Below, one piece after another: positions 1 to 8,244 of a DNA stretch of 64,000 nucleotides. Within the stretch, counting starts at the first letter, position 1. Every line of letters begins with the position of its first letter. Under the pieces are notes generated by a model. The model searched no databases. It had not been told where the DNA came from and saw only the letters and a list, made by a program, of their open reading frames with translations. Where the stretch lies: the NCBI GenBank assembly GCA_039822005.1, contig JBCBMZ010000002.1, forward strand, positions 124,001-188,000. Direction: 5' to 3'. Position numbers and translations under genes: made by a program. The DNA is from JBCBDX01 sp039822005. GTDB lineage: Bacteria; Pseudomonadota; Alphaproteobacteria; Rhizobiales; Rhizobiaceae.

Positions 1-43
1 GTCCGTAAGTTTCGTGTTTCATTGGAGTGAGGGATAAAATTGA

Positions 44-1621
44 TTGCTAAAATCCCTTAAAATTGCCGAATTCTTTAAAAATCGCGTCACTGATCACTTT
101 AAAAAGCAGATCGATTCCCCTGCGTCCAAAGTGGATAACAGGTCTCCCGGGAGCGATGCAGACGCCGGGAACAAAACAAACAAAATAAAGCTTTTCGACA
201 GACATGGTGTTCCCACAAGGGCTCTGTGGGATAGGGTTGGCGAGTCTGTGCGCAATGGCTTTATAGATACTATGAAGAACAACAGCGTCACTTGGAGGGC
301 GGCCTCTTATATCTTGCATCCCGTAAAACACATTAAACGTGCTTTATCACGAGGCAAATCCAACGAAACAAGCGAACCAGATAACAATGATATCAAGAGC
401 GAAAAAAAGGTCTCGCGGGCCGGCAGGTTCATCGGCCGTATGGCCTCGACAATGGTTTCATATGGCATCACTGATCTTGCAAAATACCTTGATAATTTGC
501 CAAACAAGCAGGAACGTTCGAAGCATCAAGATCGTTCCAAGGAAGAACGAGTACACAAAAACAAAAGTGCCAAGGGAGAAGCCGCCTCTGACGGCGAACA
601 TGCAGAGGGCGATAAGCACAGGCCAAAAATCTCCAAAGTCATCACCGCATCCACGTCATATATTGGTCGGGAAATGGCACCGAAGATGGCGCCACACTTA
701 GCAAATCTCGGCGAACGTGTGAGGCGTACAAACCAGCGCGGTCGCGGCAACGATGAAGCGGCTACAGACGGCGAACTTATTCCAAGCGGCCATGCTATTG
801 CCAAGTCAGCTTCAAAGGCCGCATCAAAGGTCGCGCACGAGGCAGAATTAATAGCCGCATCATATGTGGGCCGCCTTGGGGAGAACTTGAAACGACGAAG
901 CCACGTTAGTCCAGGTTCCGATAAAGATGCCGATAATGGAAGCGGCGGTCATAACTTCGGTAGGACGTTCAGAAAAGCAGGCGAAGCGGCGGTTTCCGCA
1001 GCTGCGTCCGATATGGGTTCGGCACTGAAAGCGGGAGGTGTGCGCTTTTTGAAAAATAGTGTGGGGCGATCGAGCCACACTAAACCCGATTCCCATGAAG
1101 ATGCGGACAATGGAAGTAGCGATTATCGCGTTGGCAAAACGGTCAGAAAAGCGGGTGCAGCGGCCGCCTCGGTAGCTGTATCTGACGTAGGTTCAACCCT
1201 TGGTGACGAATTGGGTAGAACAACCGGTAAAAAGTTGGGCTCGGCAGTTGCGTCAAAGGGAGTGCGTTTTCTTAAAAGTCGCGTGGGAGGAACGCACCAA
1301 TCCGATAGTCGCGAAAACGGAGATGGCGATTACAAGTCTGGCACGACTCTCTTGAGATCTGTTTCAGATGTCGCTCCAGATTTGGGTTTGGCAGCCGGCG
1401 AAAAGATAGGTTCGGCGATGGGGACCAGGGCAGGTTCCGTATCGGGGACGGCTGCCGTGCGGTATCTTGGCAGAAAAGCAGAAACTGTTGGCCAAAATGC
1501 GCCGGAAGGCGTTGATGAGAACCAAATCAAACCCGACAAACTTCCCATCGGCGATAAAGACAGTGTCTACAAGCACGACCTTGATGATCGTGAGCGTTCA
1601 AGATCTGTGCTAACACATTGA
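44..1621 (+). CDS. Repeat-containing basic protein of unknown function
   Basis: A 525-residue reading frame starting at TTG, with GGAG (24-27) and GAGGG (29-33) as possible ribosome binding sites. I do not recognise a family. There is no clear signal peptide or long membrane segment. The protein is rich in Lys, Arg, Ser, Gly and Ala. Its second half has three imperfect repeats beginning near residues 286, 343 and 416, each with an acidic/Asn-Gly stretch (DADNGS-like) followed by a basic helix (FRKAGEA/VRKAGAA) and an Ala-rich segment ending near VRFLK or VRYLG. Alternating charged linker and amphipathic Ala/Gly helix suggests a surface, nucleoid or phage-like structural protein, but this is inference. 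It lies 240 bp upstream of tRNA-Ser on the same strand. Confidence 0.6.
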   Translation: MLKSLKIAEFFKNRVTDHFKKQIDSPASKVDNRSPGSDADAGNKTNKIKLFDRHGVPTRALWDRVGESVRNGFIDTMKNNSVTWRAASYILHPVKHIKRALSRGKSNETSEPDNNDIKSEKKVSRAGRFIGRMASTMVSYGITDLAKYLDNLPNKQERSKHQDRSKEERVHKNKSAKGEAASDGEHAEGDKHRPKISKVITASTSYIGREMAPKMAPHLANLGERVRRTNQRGRGNDEAATDGELIPSGHAIAKSASKAASKVAHEAELIAASYVGRLGENLKRRSHVSPGSDKDADNGSGGHNFGRTFRKAGEAAVSAAASDMGSALKAGGVRFLKNSVGRSSHTKPDSHEDADNGSSDYRVGKTVRKAGAAAASVAVSDVGSTLGDELGRTTGKKLGSAVASKGVRFLKSRVGGTHQSDSRENGDGDYKSGTTLLRSVSDVAPDLGLAAGEKIGSAMGTRAGSVSGTAAVRYLGRKAETVGQNAPEGVDENQIKPDKLPIGDKDSVYKHDLDDRERSRSVLTH

Positions 1622-1864
1622 TCATTGAAATACCGATGAAGGACAAAATTGCTCAAGGCGCCGTGTGGTTGGCATCGTGAAAAGTGGCTTGCAAGGTAGA
1701 TTGACTGCCTGCCATGCCTGCGGAGCGCGCGTATCCACCCAAGTGGAAATCGACAATCGTGATCGACGTTGTAATTGCTCACGGCTTCAGTCGCGCAGGC
1801 TTCTGCACGGAACTGCGAGATAGCCCCTTGCAAAATCGCCACAAACCTAAGAGAAACCGGGGCA

Positions 1865-1954
1865 GGAGAGGTGGCCGAGTGGTCGAAGGCGCTCCCCTGC
1901 TAAGGGAGTAGGCGGTAACCCGTCTCGAGGGTTCGAATCCCTTCCTCTCCGCCA
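1865..1954 (+). tRNA. tRNA-Ser (anticodon GCT)
   Basis: The acceptor stem GGAGAGG (1865-1871) pairs with CCTCTCC (1944-1950), followed by G and an encoded CCA. The anticodon arm CTCCC/GGGAG encloses loop CTGCTAA with anticodon GCT at 1899-1901. A long variable arm, typical of class II serine tRNAs, and the T-loop GGTTCGAATCC are present. The 3' end of such genes is a common integration target, which fits the integrase relic 1.7 kb downstream. Confidence 0.97.
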
Positions 1955-2176
1955 TTAACCATTGATTTGATTGGATAATTTGGCGACTTAGCCGTTCTAC
2001 CCATGAACTACCCACGCATGAAGAGCGCCTAGAAACTGGCACTAGGTGCTCCCGAAGACTTTACGGCATGTCGTACCTGTCCCGCAGGTACCCAATACAA
2101 AATGTCTTGGCGAACTTACAGCTTTGCGTCCGCGCATCAATCTCATACTGTATCTTCGTGCTGTATGGGGGCTTCG

Positions 2177-2371
2177 ATGGCGTATCAGTGGATCACAATT
2201 GACGAAGCCTTGGCAGAGTTTCATGCCACTGCCGAGAAAATCATCAAGTTGGTAGAAGATGAAGTAATTGACCGAGGCCCAGACCGCGTAGTCGGCGAGC
2301 GTAAATTAATGCAGGTTTCATTGTCGCAACTTAACGACCACTTTCAGCAAAAAGACACCGCGAGCCGATAA
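2177..2371 (+). CDS. Small hypothetical protein, possibly the 5' part of a broken gene
   Basis: A 64-residue acidic/helical frame (MAYQWITIDEALAEF...) preceded by a G-rich tract (GGGGG) about 5 bases before ATG; a longer start at 2102 is possible. The product is unrecognised. After its TAA the same frame stays open for 41 codons and runs straight into the HTH gene at 2495, so the two may once have been one protein of about 180 residues interrupted by a nonsense mutation. It lies in the decayed element downstream of tRNA-Ser. Confidence 0.4.
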   Translation: MAYQWITIDEALAEFHATAEKIIKLVEDEVIDRGPDRVVGERKLMQVSLSQLNDHFQQKDTASR

Positions 2372-2494
2372 AGCGCCAAGATCAAAGATATCGCGTTCGG
2401 TACGGCGGTTGGCATTGCTGCTAGCGAAGCCGTAAACTTAGCAAAGAAAGCAATTACAGAAGAAGAAAAACGCACTGCGAGGCAAAGGGATGCG

Positions 2495-2728
2495 ATGCAT
2501 TCCGCTCACGATTTTTCGCAGCGTATGCGCGAATTGCGAGAAAGCGTTGGCCTGAGCCAAAGCCAACTTGCAAGGGAATCCGGGGTATCGATAAGGTCTG
2601 TTTCATACTTGGAAAGGGGGCGCATCGGACCTATTGAGACTGCGTACAAGGTATTCAATGTCCTGAATAGCGCTGCTTACTACGATGGAAGCCTTTCGTT
2701 TGAAGAAGTTTTCGGGCCACGGTTTTGA
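2495..2728 (+). CDS. XRE-family helix-turn-helix regulator
   Basis: A 77-residue protein with one lambda-repressor-like HTH: residues about 8-62 include the first helix MRELRESVGLSQSQLA, turn RESGVSIRSVSYLE and a third helix region. It carries a short C-terminal extension ending EEVFGPRF. AAGGG lies 5 bases before the ATG, so it can be translated by itself. Such small repressors are typical of mobile elements. The upstream frame is open and continuous except for one TAA (2369-2371), see the preceding gene. Confidence 0.7.
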   Translation: MHSAHDFSQRMRELRESVGLSQSQLARESGVSIRSVSYLERGRIGPIETAYKVFNVLNSAAYYDGSLSFEEVFGPRF

Positions 2729-2849
2729 TTTGAGTTGTCGAATTCTAAAATAGGTAAGGCCGCGCCTCTACGAGACGCGGCCCATGACGTGCCTAAGCAC
2801 CGGGGAATATGCCCCAAGCTATTCCGCGCCGATGATGTCTGAAAACCCG

Positions 2850-3245
2850 CTAGGGATGCTTACACAGGTCCGCGACGGCCTGACGATCAGCGACGGGAAT
2901 TGCCCACAGCGGGACACACAGGCAAGCCACGGCGTCTAGGGCGATTGTCAGCACGTCGGGCAGTTCCAAACCCAGCTTGTGCCCGAACAGGTGACTGACC
3001 CGCCCCACGAGCGGCGGGTGGTCGTATGGCGGCATGTCCAGCCGGGCCTTGGGCATTGCGGCGAGCATCTGACCTATGGGCACTAGCAGGGCAAGCCCGT
3101 TGTCCGCCAGGCCCGACAAATCGGGCCATTCGGTGCTGCCTGGGTCTACGCCAAGTAACGTGGCGTATGGCCCGACAAGCACTTGCTGTCGCCCGCAAAA
3201 AACGCTGCCGAATGCACGGCGGCGCGAATGGCTCGGGCGTGCCAA
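2850..3245 (-). CDS. Doubtful hypothetical ORF
   Basis: A 131-residue minus-strand frame whose C-terminal two thirds (from about DPGSTEWPDLSG onward) has high third-position GC and protein-like composition. I recognise no family. Its first 26 codons overlap the plus-strand HGG-motif fragment, so the true start is probably downstream or the gene is itself a remnant. It sits in the decayed element between two HTH genes. Confidence 0.25.
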   Translation of the reverse strand: MARPSHSRRRAFGSVFCGRQQVLVGPYATLLGVDPGSTEWPDLSGLADNGLALLVPIGQMLAAMPKARLDMPPYDHPPLVGRVSHLFGHKLGLELPDVLTIALDAVACLCVPLWAIPVADRQAVADLCKHP

Positions 3246-3370
3246 TTGGCAACCAAAACGCCCTCAAGCATGGCAACCACAAGGCGAAAGCCGAAGCGTT
3301 CCGCAAACACGTCCGCGACCTTCCCAACACCGGACACAAAAAGCTTGAGCCGTTCTTTTTCTTATTGAAG
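3167..3370 (+). pseudogene. Fragment of an HGG/GNxNALKHG-motif phage-type protein
   Basis: The plus frame contains KRCRMHGGANGSG, VPIGNQNALKHGN and a following basic helix. This matches the conserved C-terminal signature (CRxHGG...GxPxGNxNALKHG) of a small protein common in alphaproteobacterial prophages and integrated elements. The N-terminal part that normally precedes it (a CGA-T-G-PC-type zinc knuckle) is not visible in the same frame. The frame then runs into sequence antisense to the next HTH gene. I read it as a truncated remnant. The family role is unknown to me. Confidence 0.45.
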
Positions 3371-3415
3371 TTGGCTTGGGGGAGGGGCGCCGTCGAAAAG
3401 CCTGGAACCACCCGA

Positions 3416-3670
3416 CTAGTCAGGCATTTGCGGGTGGATGCGAATGCCGGGGCCGTCGTCCGGGGTGCCGATGAATTTGATGTCGGCGGACTCAAGGGCT
3501 CGAACGATTTTTTTTAGGGTGCTCGGTTTGCACTGTGGTTTGTCGTTCTCATACTCAATTTTCTTTATTGTGCGAACGGAGACATTCGACTTGATGGACA
3601 AGTCATCTATCGACCATTTGAGAGCTGAACGGGCAGATCTTAGCTGTTGAACAATAACCATTGCATCCAA
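3416..3670 (-). CDS. XRE-family helix-turn-helix regulator
   Basis: An 84-residue protein with a canonical HTH (residues about 6-62: LRSARSALKWSIDDLSIK, SNVSVRTIKKIE, and TLKKIVRALESADI) and a C-terminal tail FIGTPDDGPGIRI. That tail is typical of small regulators in rhizobial genomes. The start may be the first Met or the second at residue 4. It is transcribed divergently from the integrase relic, an arrangement usual for an element-encoded repressor. Confidence 0.75.
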   Translation of the reverse strand: MDAMVIVQQLRSARSALKWSIDDLSIKSNVSVRTIKKIEYENDKPQCKPSTLKKIVRALESADIKFIGTPDDGPGIRIHPQMPD

Positions 3671-3694
3671 TAAAAGATGTATTTATAGTGCAGT

Positions 3695-4066
3695 TTGTGG
3701 GTAGTGCACAAACCTCTTCCTTTTCAGACTGACGCGCCGAACTCCGACGGCTCGAAGGCGCCTACTCGCGGTGCTAGGCGCGGCTATTTTACCGATGTCG
3801 AGGCTTTTGTGAATTGGTATCAAGTGAAAGGGCTTTTGCCGTTTTACAAGGTCAAACCCGTCAATCGCGGCTTAAGCACAACAACTGTCAAGTGATTGGT
3901 CAAGCAGGCAGCGGCGCAGGCCGGTCTTGATCCCAAGGACGTTGACGCTTTTAGCAGGTATTCGATGCGCGTCGGCACCGCCGCCATCATGGGGGCGGGC
4001 GGCTGGAAGTCCGTGAACGTGCTAACCCGCTATCTGGAGCAGGCCGAGCACAAGGTTTGGGCGTAG
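3695..4066 (+). pseudogene. Tyrosine integrase relic (C-terminal catalytic part)
   Basis: One reading frame carries FTDVEAFVNWYQVKG, VNRGLSTTTVK, then an in-frame TGA (3893-3895), then LVKQAAAQAGLDP, SMRVG, GGWKSVNVLTRYLE and a stop at 4064. The last part is the box II region of phage-type tyrosine recombinases (H-x-x-R ... GGWKS ... Y). The expected CGA arginine codon is TGA, the box II histidine is replaced by Tyr (SRYSMRVG), and roughly 15 residues are missing between the RVG segment and the GGWKS segment. It is therefore inactive and presumably once integrated an element at the tRNA-Ser upstream. Confidence 0.7.
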
Positions 4067-4251
4067 CTGATCTGCCATTCAGCACATCTTAAATGTTTTA
4101 GGCGCGCAGCCAATCCGCATAGATAATTTTGCGTCGATAAAACTCGGGGTGGAAGATGCTTGGAATGTGAGACTGTGTGCCCAAGGCTGGTTCAGAGTAG
4201 CGTGTTTGGCGCCCAATCGAGGCTAAAAGCCGTCAACGCCACTGGCGGCGG

Positions 4252-4815
4252 CTAATTGCTCTGATAGTAGGTTGGCATTAGACCGCGCAGCTTGGCTAGC
4301 GCCCATACACTCGCGTGATGTATAATCCCGATACCGCCATGTTCTAGCGCACGGTCAATCTCACGTTCTTCGAGGGCAACGACCTCCATCTCTTCAAGGT
4401 CGCCCGAATTGGGTTGCGATATTTGAACGCAGTCCTTGGCGACGTAATAGTTGCCAACGCAACCGCGCTGATTTCCATTGTCGACAAATTCTCCCAAATG
4501 GACCAGTTGTCCCACCTTGAAGCCAGTCTCCTCAAGCAGCTCTCGCGCCGCAGCAGCCTCTGGTTTTTCATTCTCTTCCACAAACCCAGCGGGGAACGTT
4601 AATGAACTGCGACCCAAACCATGTTTGTATTGCGTTATGGTTATGATCTTGCCGTCTGGAAGCAATGGTACAACCACAACGAAGTGGCGCAGTTCGACTT
4701 GATAGAAATCTTCTATGAGAGCACCGTTTGGTAGCTCTACTCTTTGCTTCAACACCTTGAGATAAGGGGACGCATCGAAGACCACATCTTGCCGGATCGT
4801 TTTCCAAGCTTTCAT
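4252..4815 (-). CDS. NUDIX hydrolase, ADP-sugar pyrophosphatase type
   Basis: Hydrolyses a nucleoside diphosphate linked to another moiety, probably an ADP- or GDP-sugar. The NUDIX box (G-x5-E-x7-REL-x-EE-x-G) is complete at about residues 77-99 (GFVEENE...RELLEETGF). Upstream the fold is that of the NudF/ADP-ribose pyrophosphatase branch (ITQYKHGLGR, LTFPAGFVEE). I chose the Met at 4815, which has GGAG 8 bases upstream, over one 13 codons earlier. It lies at the distal end of the polysaccharide locus, 220 bp beyond fcl, so a role in nucleotide-sugar turnover is possible but unproven. Confidence 0.85.
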   Translation of the reverse strand: MKAWKTIRQDVVFDASPYLKVLKQRVELPNGALIEDFYQVELRHFVVVVPLLPDGKIITITQYKHGLGRSSLTFPAGFVEENEKPEAAAARELLEETGFKVGQLVHLGEFVDNGNQRGCVGNYYVAKDCVQISQPNSGDLEEMEVVALEEREIDRALEHGGIGIIHHASVWALAKLRGLMPTYYQSN

Positions 4816-5034
4816 TGCAAGTGCTCCGCTTCTTGTGTGTATCGTAGGACACAATGATTTTTGTCTGGCGAGTTCGCGTCCAGCGCATTTATGAGAGCAG
4901 TACTGGAAGTTGGTTGCTGCATGAACATACCCGCGTTGTAACGCGCACCGTTCGGTATAGTGCTCACTCCATTGAACGAAGAGTGGGGGGCGATTTGTAT
5001 GGGGCCCAGTTAAAAGTTGTCGCCAAGCGGTCGG

Positions 5035-5991
5035 TCAGCCGCGGATATTATTGCCATTTTCGAGAAACCATTGGTAGGTCTCCTCAATCCCCTGCTCCAG
5101 GCTAATGCCGGCGTGCCAGCCCATCTCTGTGAGGCGGCTCACATCCAACAACTTGCGTGGCGTGCCATCCGGTTTGCTGGCGTCCGTCGTAATGCGTCCT
5201 TTGAAGCCGGTGATGACTGCGATTTTCTGAGCAAGTTCCAGTATTGAGATATCTGTGCCGGTGCCGACGTTGATATGGCTCACCGTCGGCTGAGTGTTGG
5301 CCTCGTAATCCGCCTTGGGTAGATCAAAGACGAAGATCGATGCCGCGGCCATGTCGTCTACGTGCAGGAATTCGCGCCGTGGTGTCCCGGTGCCCCAGAT
5401 GACCACCTCGTCCTGTCCGGCTTCGCGTGTATCGTGAAAGCGCCGGATGAGCGCGGGCAAAACGTGCGAATTTTCGGGATGGAAATTGTCACGGGGTCCG
5501 TAGAGGTTGGTTGGCATCACCGAACGATAGTCTCGCCCATACTGGCGGTTGTAACTTTCACAAAGCTTGATCGCCGCGATTTTTGCGATCGCATAGGGCT
5601 CGTTTGTCAGCTCCAGTTTGCCGGTCAGGAGCGTGTCTTCGACCATGGGTTGGGGCGCCATTTTGGGATAGATACAGCTTGATCCCAGCTGCAGCAGGTT
5701 TTGAACGTCGGCAGCGTGGGCTTGGTGGATCACGTTGCTTGCGATTATCAGGTTTTCATAGATGAACTCAGCGGGAAATCTGCTGTTGGCCATGATGCCG
5801 CCTACTTTCGCGGCAGCCAAGATCACATGACTGGGTTTTTCTGCTTGCATGAAGTCGCGCACTGCCAGCTGATCTGTCAGGTCAAGTTCGGCACTGGTGC
5901 GGGTGATCAGTGTGATATCCTTGCGGGCCGCAAGTTGTCGGTAGATTGCACTGCCCACCATCCCACGATGACCTGCAAGAAAGAGCTTCAT
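5035..5991 (-). CDS. fcl: GDP-L-fucose synthase
   Basis: NADPH-dependent 3,5-epimerase/4-reductase that makes GDP-L-fucose from GDP-4-keto-6-deoxymannose. The short-chain dehydrogenase fold shows GHRGMVGSAI near the N-terminus, the GSSCIYP active-site segment, the YAIAK catalytic Tyr-Lys pair and NLYGPRDNFHPENSHV, characteristic of this enzyme. The chosen ATG at 5991 follows an AAGGG site and lies 4 nt after the gmd stop; an upstream Met at 6030 would overlap gmd. The pair gmd-fcl is a standard two-gene fucose pathway. Confidence 0.93.
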   Translation of the reverse strand: MKLFLAGHRGMVGSAIYRQLAARKDITLITRTSAELDLTDQLAVRDFMQAEKPSHVILAAAKVGGIMANSRFPAEFIYENLIIASNVIHQAHAADVQNLLQLGSSCIYPKMAPQPMVEDTLLTGKLELTNEPYAIAKIAAIKLCESYNRQYGRDYRSVMPTNLYGPRDNFHPENSHVLPALIRRFHDTREAGQDEVVIWGTGTPRREFLHVDDMAAASIFVFDLPKADYEANTQPTVSHINVGTGTDISILELAQKIAVITGFKGRITTDASKPDGTPRKLLDVSRLTEMGWHAGISLEQGIEETYQWFLENGNNIRG

Positions 5992-5995
5992 GCGT

Positions 5996-7117
5996 TCACC
6001 CTTCAAAGCTAACCGGTTGCTCCAAACCATGCAGCTTCAACAGAGCGTGGCGTTGCGCGGTCTTCAGATCTTCGGCCACCATCTCTGCGCACATTTGCTG
6101 AACCGTAATTTCAGGTTCCCAACCAAGCTTTTCTTTGGCCTTGGTCGGATCGCCAAGCAATGTGTCTACCTCGGCAGGCCGAAAATAGCGCGGATCAATG
6201 CGCATGATCACGTCACCAGGCTTGACAGCGTTCGCCTCGTCCGAGGTGACGTCGGTGACGGTGGCAATTTCATCAACTCCGGCACCGGAAAATTCCAGGT
6301 GAATGCCCAATTCGGCCGCTGACCATGTGATAAACTCGCGCACTGTATTTTGAACGCCGGTCGCTATGACAAAGTCATCCGGCTCATCTTGCTGCAGCAT
6401 CATCCACATCATCCGCACGTAGTCCTTTGCATGCCCCCAATCGCGTAAGCTGTCGATATTGCCCATATAGAGGCAGTATTCGATTCCCTGCGCTATATTG
6501 GCGAGGCCACGGGTCACTTTGCGCGTCACAAAGGTCTCGCCGCGACGTGGGCTTTCATGATTGAAGAGGATGCCGTTGCAGGCATAAAGCCCATACGCTT
6601 CCCGATAATTGATTGTGATCCAATAGGCATACAGCTTGGCCACGCCATAGGGTGAGCGCGGGTGAAACTGGGTCGTTTCACGTTGTGGCGTTTCCTGAAC
6701 CAAACCGTAAAGTTCCGAGGTGGAGGCTTGGTAAAACCGGGTCTTTTTCTCCAAACCGAGAAAACGGATTGCTTCCAGAAGCCGCAATGTGCCGACCGCG
6801 TCCACATCTGCCGTGTATTCCGGCGCCTCAAAGCTGACCGCTACATGGGATTGTGCGCCCAAATTGTAGATCTCGTCCGGCTGCACTTCCTGAATGATGC
6901 GCGTCAGGTTGGACGTATCTGTCAAATCGCCATAATGCAGTTTGAATTTTTGACGCTCTGTATGCGGATCCTGATAAATATGGTCGATGCGGTCCGTATT
7001 GAACAGCGAAGCGCGTCGCTTAATTCCATGCACTTCATATCCTTTTTCGAGCAGAAATTCAGCCAGATATGACCCGTCCTGGCCGGTAACGCCGGTAATC
7101 AACGCGCGCTTATTCAT
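5996..7117 (-). CDS. gmd: GDP-mannose 4,6-dehydratase
   Basis: Converts GDP-D-mannose to GDP-4-keto-6-deoxy-D-mannose, the first step to GDP-fucose. The Rossmann motif GVTGQDGSYLAEFLLEKGY, the EVHGIKRRAS cofactor loop, STSELYG and the catalytic YGVAKLYAYW are all present, as are NHESPRRGETFVTRK and DYVRMMW. Length 373 is normal for the family. It is followed 4 nt later by fcl, implying one transcript and matched expression. Confidence 0.96.
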   Translation of the reverse strand: MNKRALITGVTGQDGSYLAEFLLEKGYEVHGIKRRASLFNTDRIDHIYQDPHTERQKFKLHYGDLTDTSNLTRIIQEVQPDEIYNLGAQSHVAVSFEAPEYTADVDAVGTLRLLEAIRFLGLEKKTRFYQASTSELYGLVQETPQRETTQFHPRSPYGVAKLYAYWITINYREAYGLYACNGILFNHESPRRGETFVTRKVTRGLANIAQGIEYCLYMGNIDSLRDWGHAKDYVRMMWMMLQQDEPDDFVIATGVQNTVREFITWSAAELGIHLEFSGAGVDEIATVTDVTSDEANAVKPGDVIMRIDPRYFRPAEVDTLLGDPTKAKEKLGWEPEITVQQMCAEMVAEDLKTAQRHALLKLHGLEQPVSFEG

Positions 7118-7158
7118 TGGGTTTTAATGTATCCTTCGAAGTGAATTATAGTCGACGC

Positions 7159-8229
7159 TCAGCCGAACCAAACTTGATAAGGCAACCAACCCCGAGCGTT
7201 GGTCGCGAAATTCAGCCAAACAAACAAGACGAGGGCGTAGTATGCAATTATCCCCGCCACAAAAACTGTGTTTTTCCCCCCGGGGCGACCCAAGATATCA
7301 GGCAGGTGTGCAAATACGAAGACTTGCAGCGGTAGAAGATAGAGGGCTATGCGGTCCAATGCGGTGGACGGAACGCCGGCCATTAGGCCAGCGAATAGAG
7401 CAAGCGAAATGAGCGAGGCCGCCAACCATAACCGCTGGTCTGTGCTGGACACGTGGAAGCGTCGGTGAAACAAAAGAAACAATCCCGCTGGGATCAGGTT
7501 CATGCCAAGTCGGATCAAGGCGCCTTGTGATTGGTACTCTGCGGTAATGTATCCAGCGACCAGCCTGTCTACATGATCTGCCAAAAATGCTGTGTACGCG
7601 CCCAAGCCACCAAGCCCGAGAATCGGCAGCCAAAGCCAGCGATTGCGATTGACCGAGGCCGCAGCGAGCGCAATTACCACAATGGCCGTTTTGTGAAAGA
7701 GCGTTGCGACAATCGCCCAAACAACGAACCGCAGAAACCGTCCGCTGCCAAGGGCAACAAATCCGATCATGATGAAACCAAGCGCGATCCCTTGGCGCGC
7801 GTAACCCATGCCAACGACAAGGATCAGATAGGGAAAAGCCACTGCAAATGCCAACGCCGGGCGCGGCAAACTGCGGCAGAAGATTACAACGCCTGTTGAG
7901 AACGCCAGACCGGCCAAAAGATTGACGCCGACAAGGCTGCCGCCAGATCGTGCCATAAAGTAGTTGAGCAACCAGTATCCTGGGTCTCCTATCATAACAG
8001 CTTCTTCAAATGTCAGAAACTGGGCTTGGTCGAAAATGCGAACATACGCAAACCAGTCACCGCCCACCTGATACCGAAACCCCAGCATCATTGTGAGCGC
8101 TGCAATCACTAATACCCAGAGCATAGGTAAGCCGATGTGACGTGGCCCGCCACCGCGTACCGACCTCTTGGGCGCTGTGCCCAAGGCCGCCAGCGATGCT
8201 AGGCTAAATACAAACCAATATGGCAACAT
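7159..8229 (-). CDS. EpsG-family polysaccharide polymerase-like membrane protein
   Basis: A 356-residue, strongly hydrophobic protein with about ten membrane segments. The segment FRYQVGGDWFAYVRIF near residues 51-66 and DPGYWLLNYF further on match the EpsG family, which replaces Wzy as repeat-unit polymerase or acts beside it. It lies between gmd and a broken sulfotransferase. Because another Wzy/ligase-like protein is encoded at 37989-39218, the locus has two polymerase/ligase candidates; which one polymerises and which ligates or modifies cannot be told from sequence. Confidence 0.75.
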   Translation of the reverse strand: MLPYWFVFSLASLAALGTAPKRSVRGGGPRHIGLPMLWVLVIAALTMMLGFRYQVGGDWFAYVRIFDQAQFLTFEEAVMIGDPGYWLLNYFMARSGGSLVGVNLLAGLAFSTGVVIFCRSLPRPALAFAVAFPYLILVVGMGYARQGIALGFIMIGFVALGSGRFLRFVVWAIVATLFHKTAIVVIALAAASVNRNRWLWLPILGLGGLGAYTAFLADHVDRLVAGYITAEYQSQGALIRLGMNLIPAGLFLLFHRRFHVSSTDQRLWLAASLISLALFAGLMAGVPSTALDRIALYLLPLQVFVFAHLPDILGRPGGKNTVFVAGIIAYYALVLFVWLNFATNARGWLPYQVWFG

Positions 8230-8244
8230 TCGCCTGGATACCCA

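Noticed and set aside
1779..2042. Minus-strand ORF with AERKGFEPSRRVTAYSLSRG
   Set aside because: It is the antisense translation of tRNA-Ser, a well-known spurious protein in databases.
2758..2782. Terminator hairpin GGCCGCG/CGCGGCC after the HTH gene
   Set aside because: The loop is 11 nt and no T-tract follows, so I do not call it a terminator.
2850..3517. Two overlapping opposite-strand ORFs as full genes
   Set aside because: Neither spans a recognised full-length protein; only the HGG-motif fragment is supportable.
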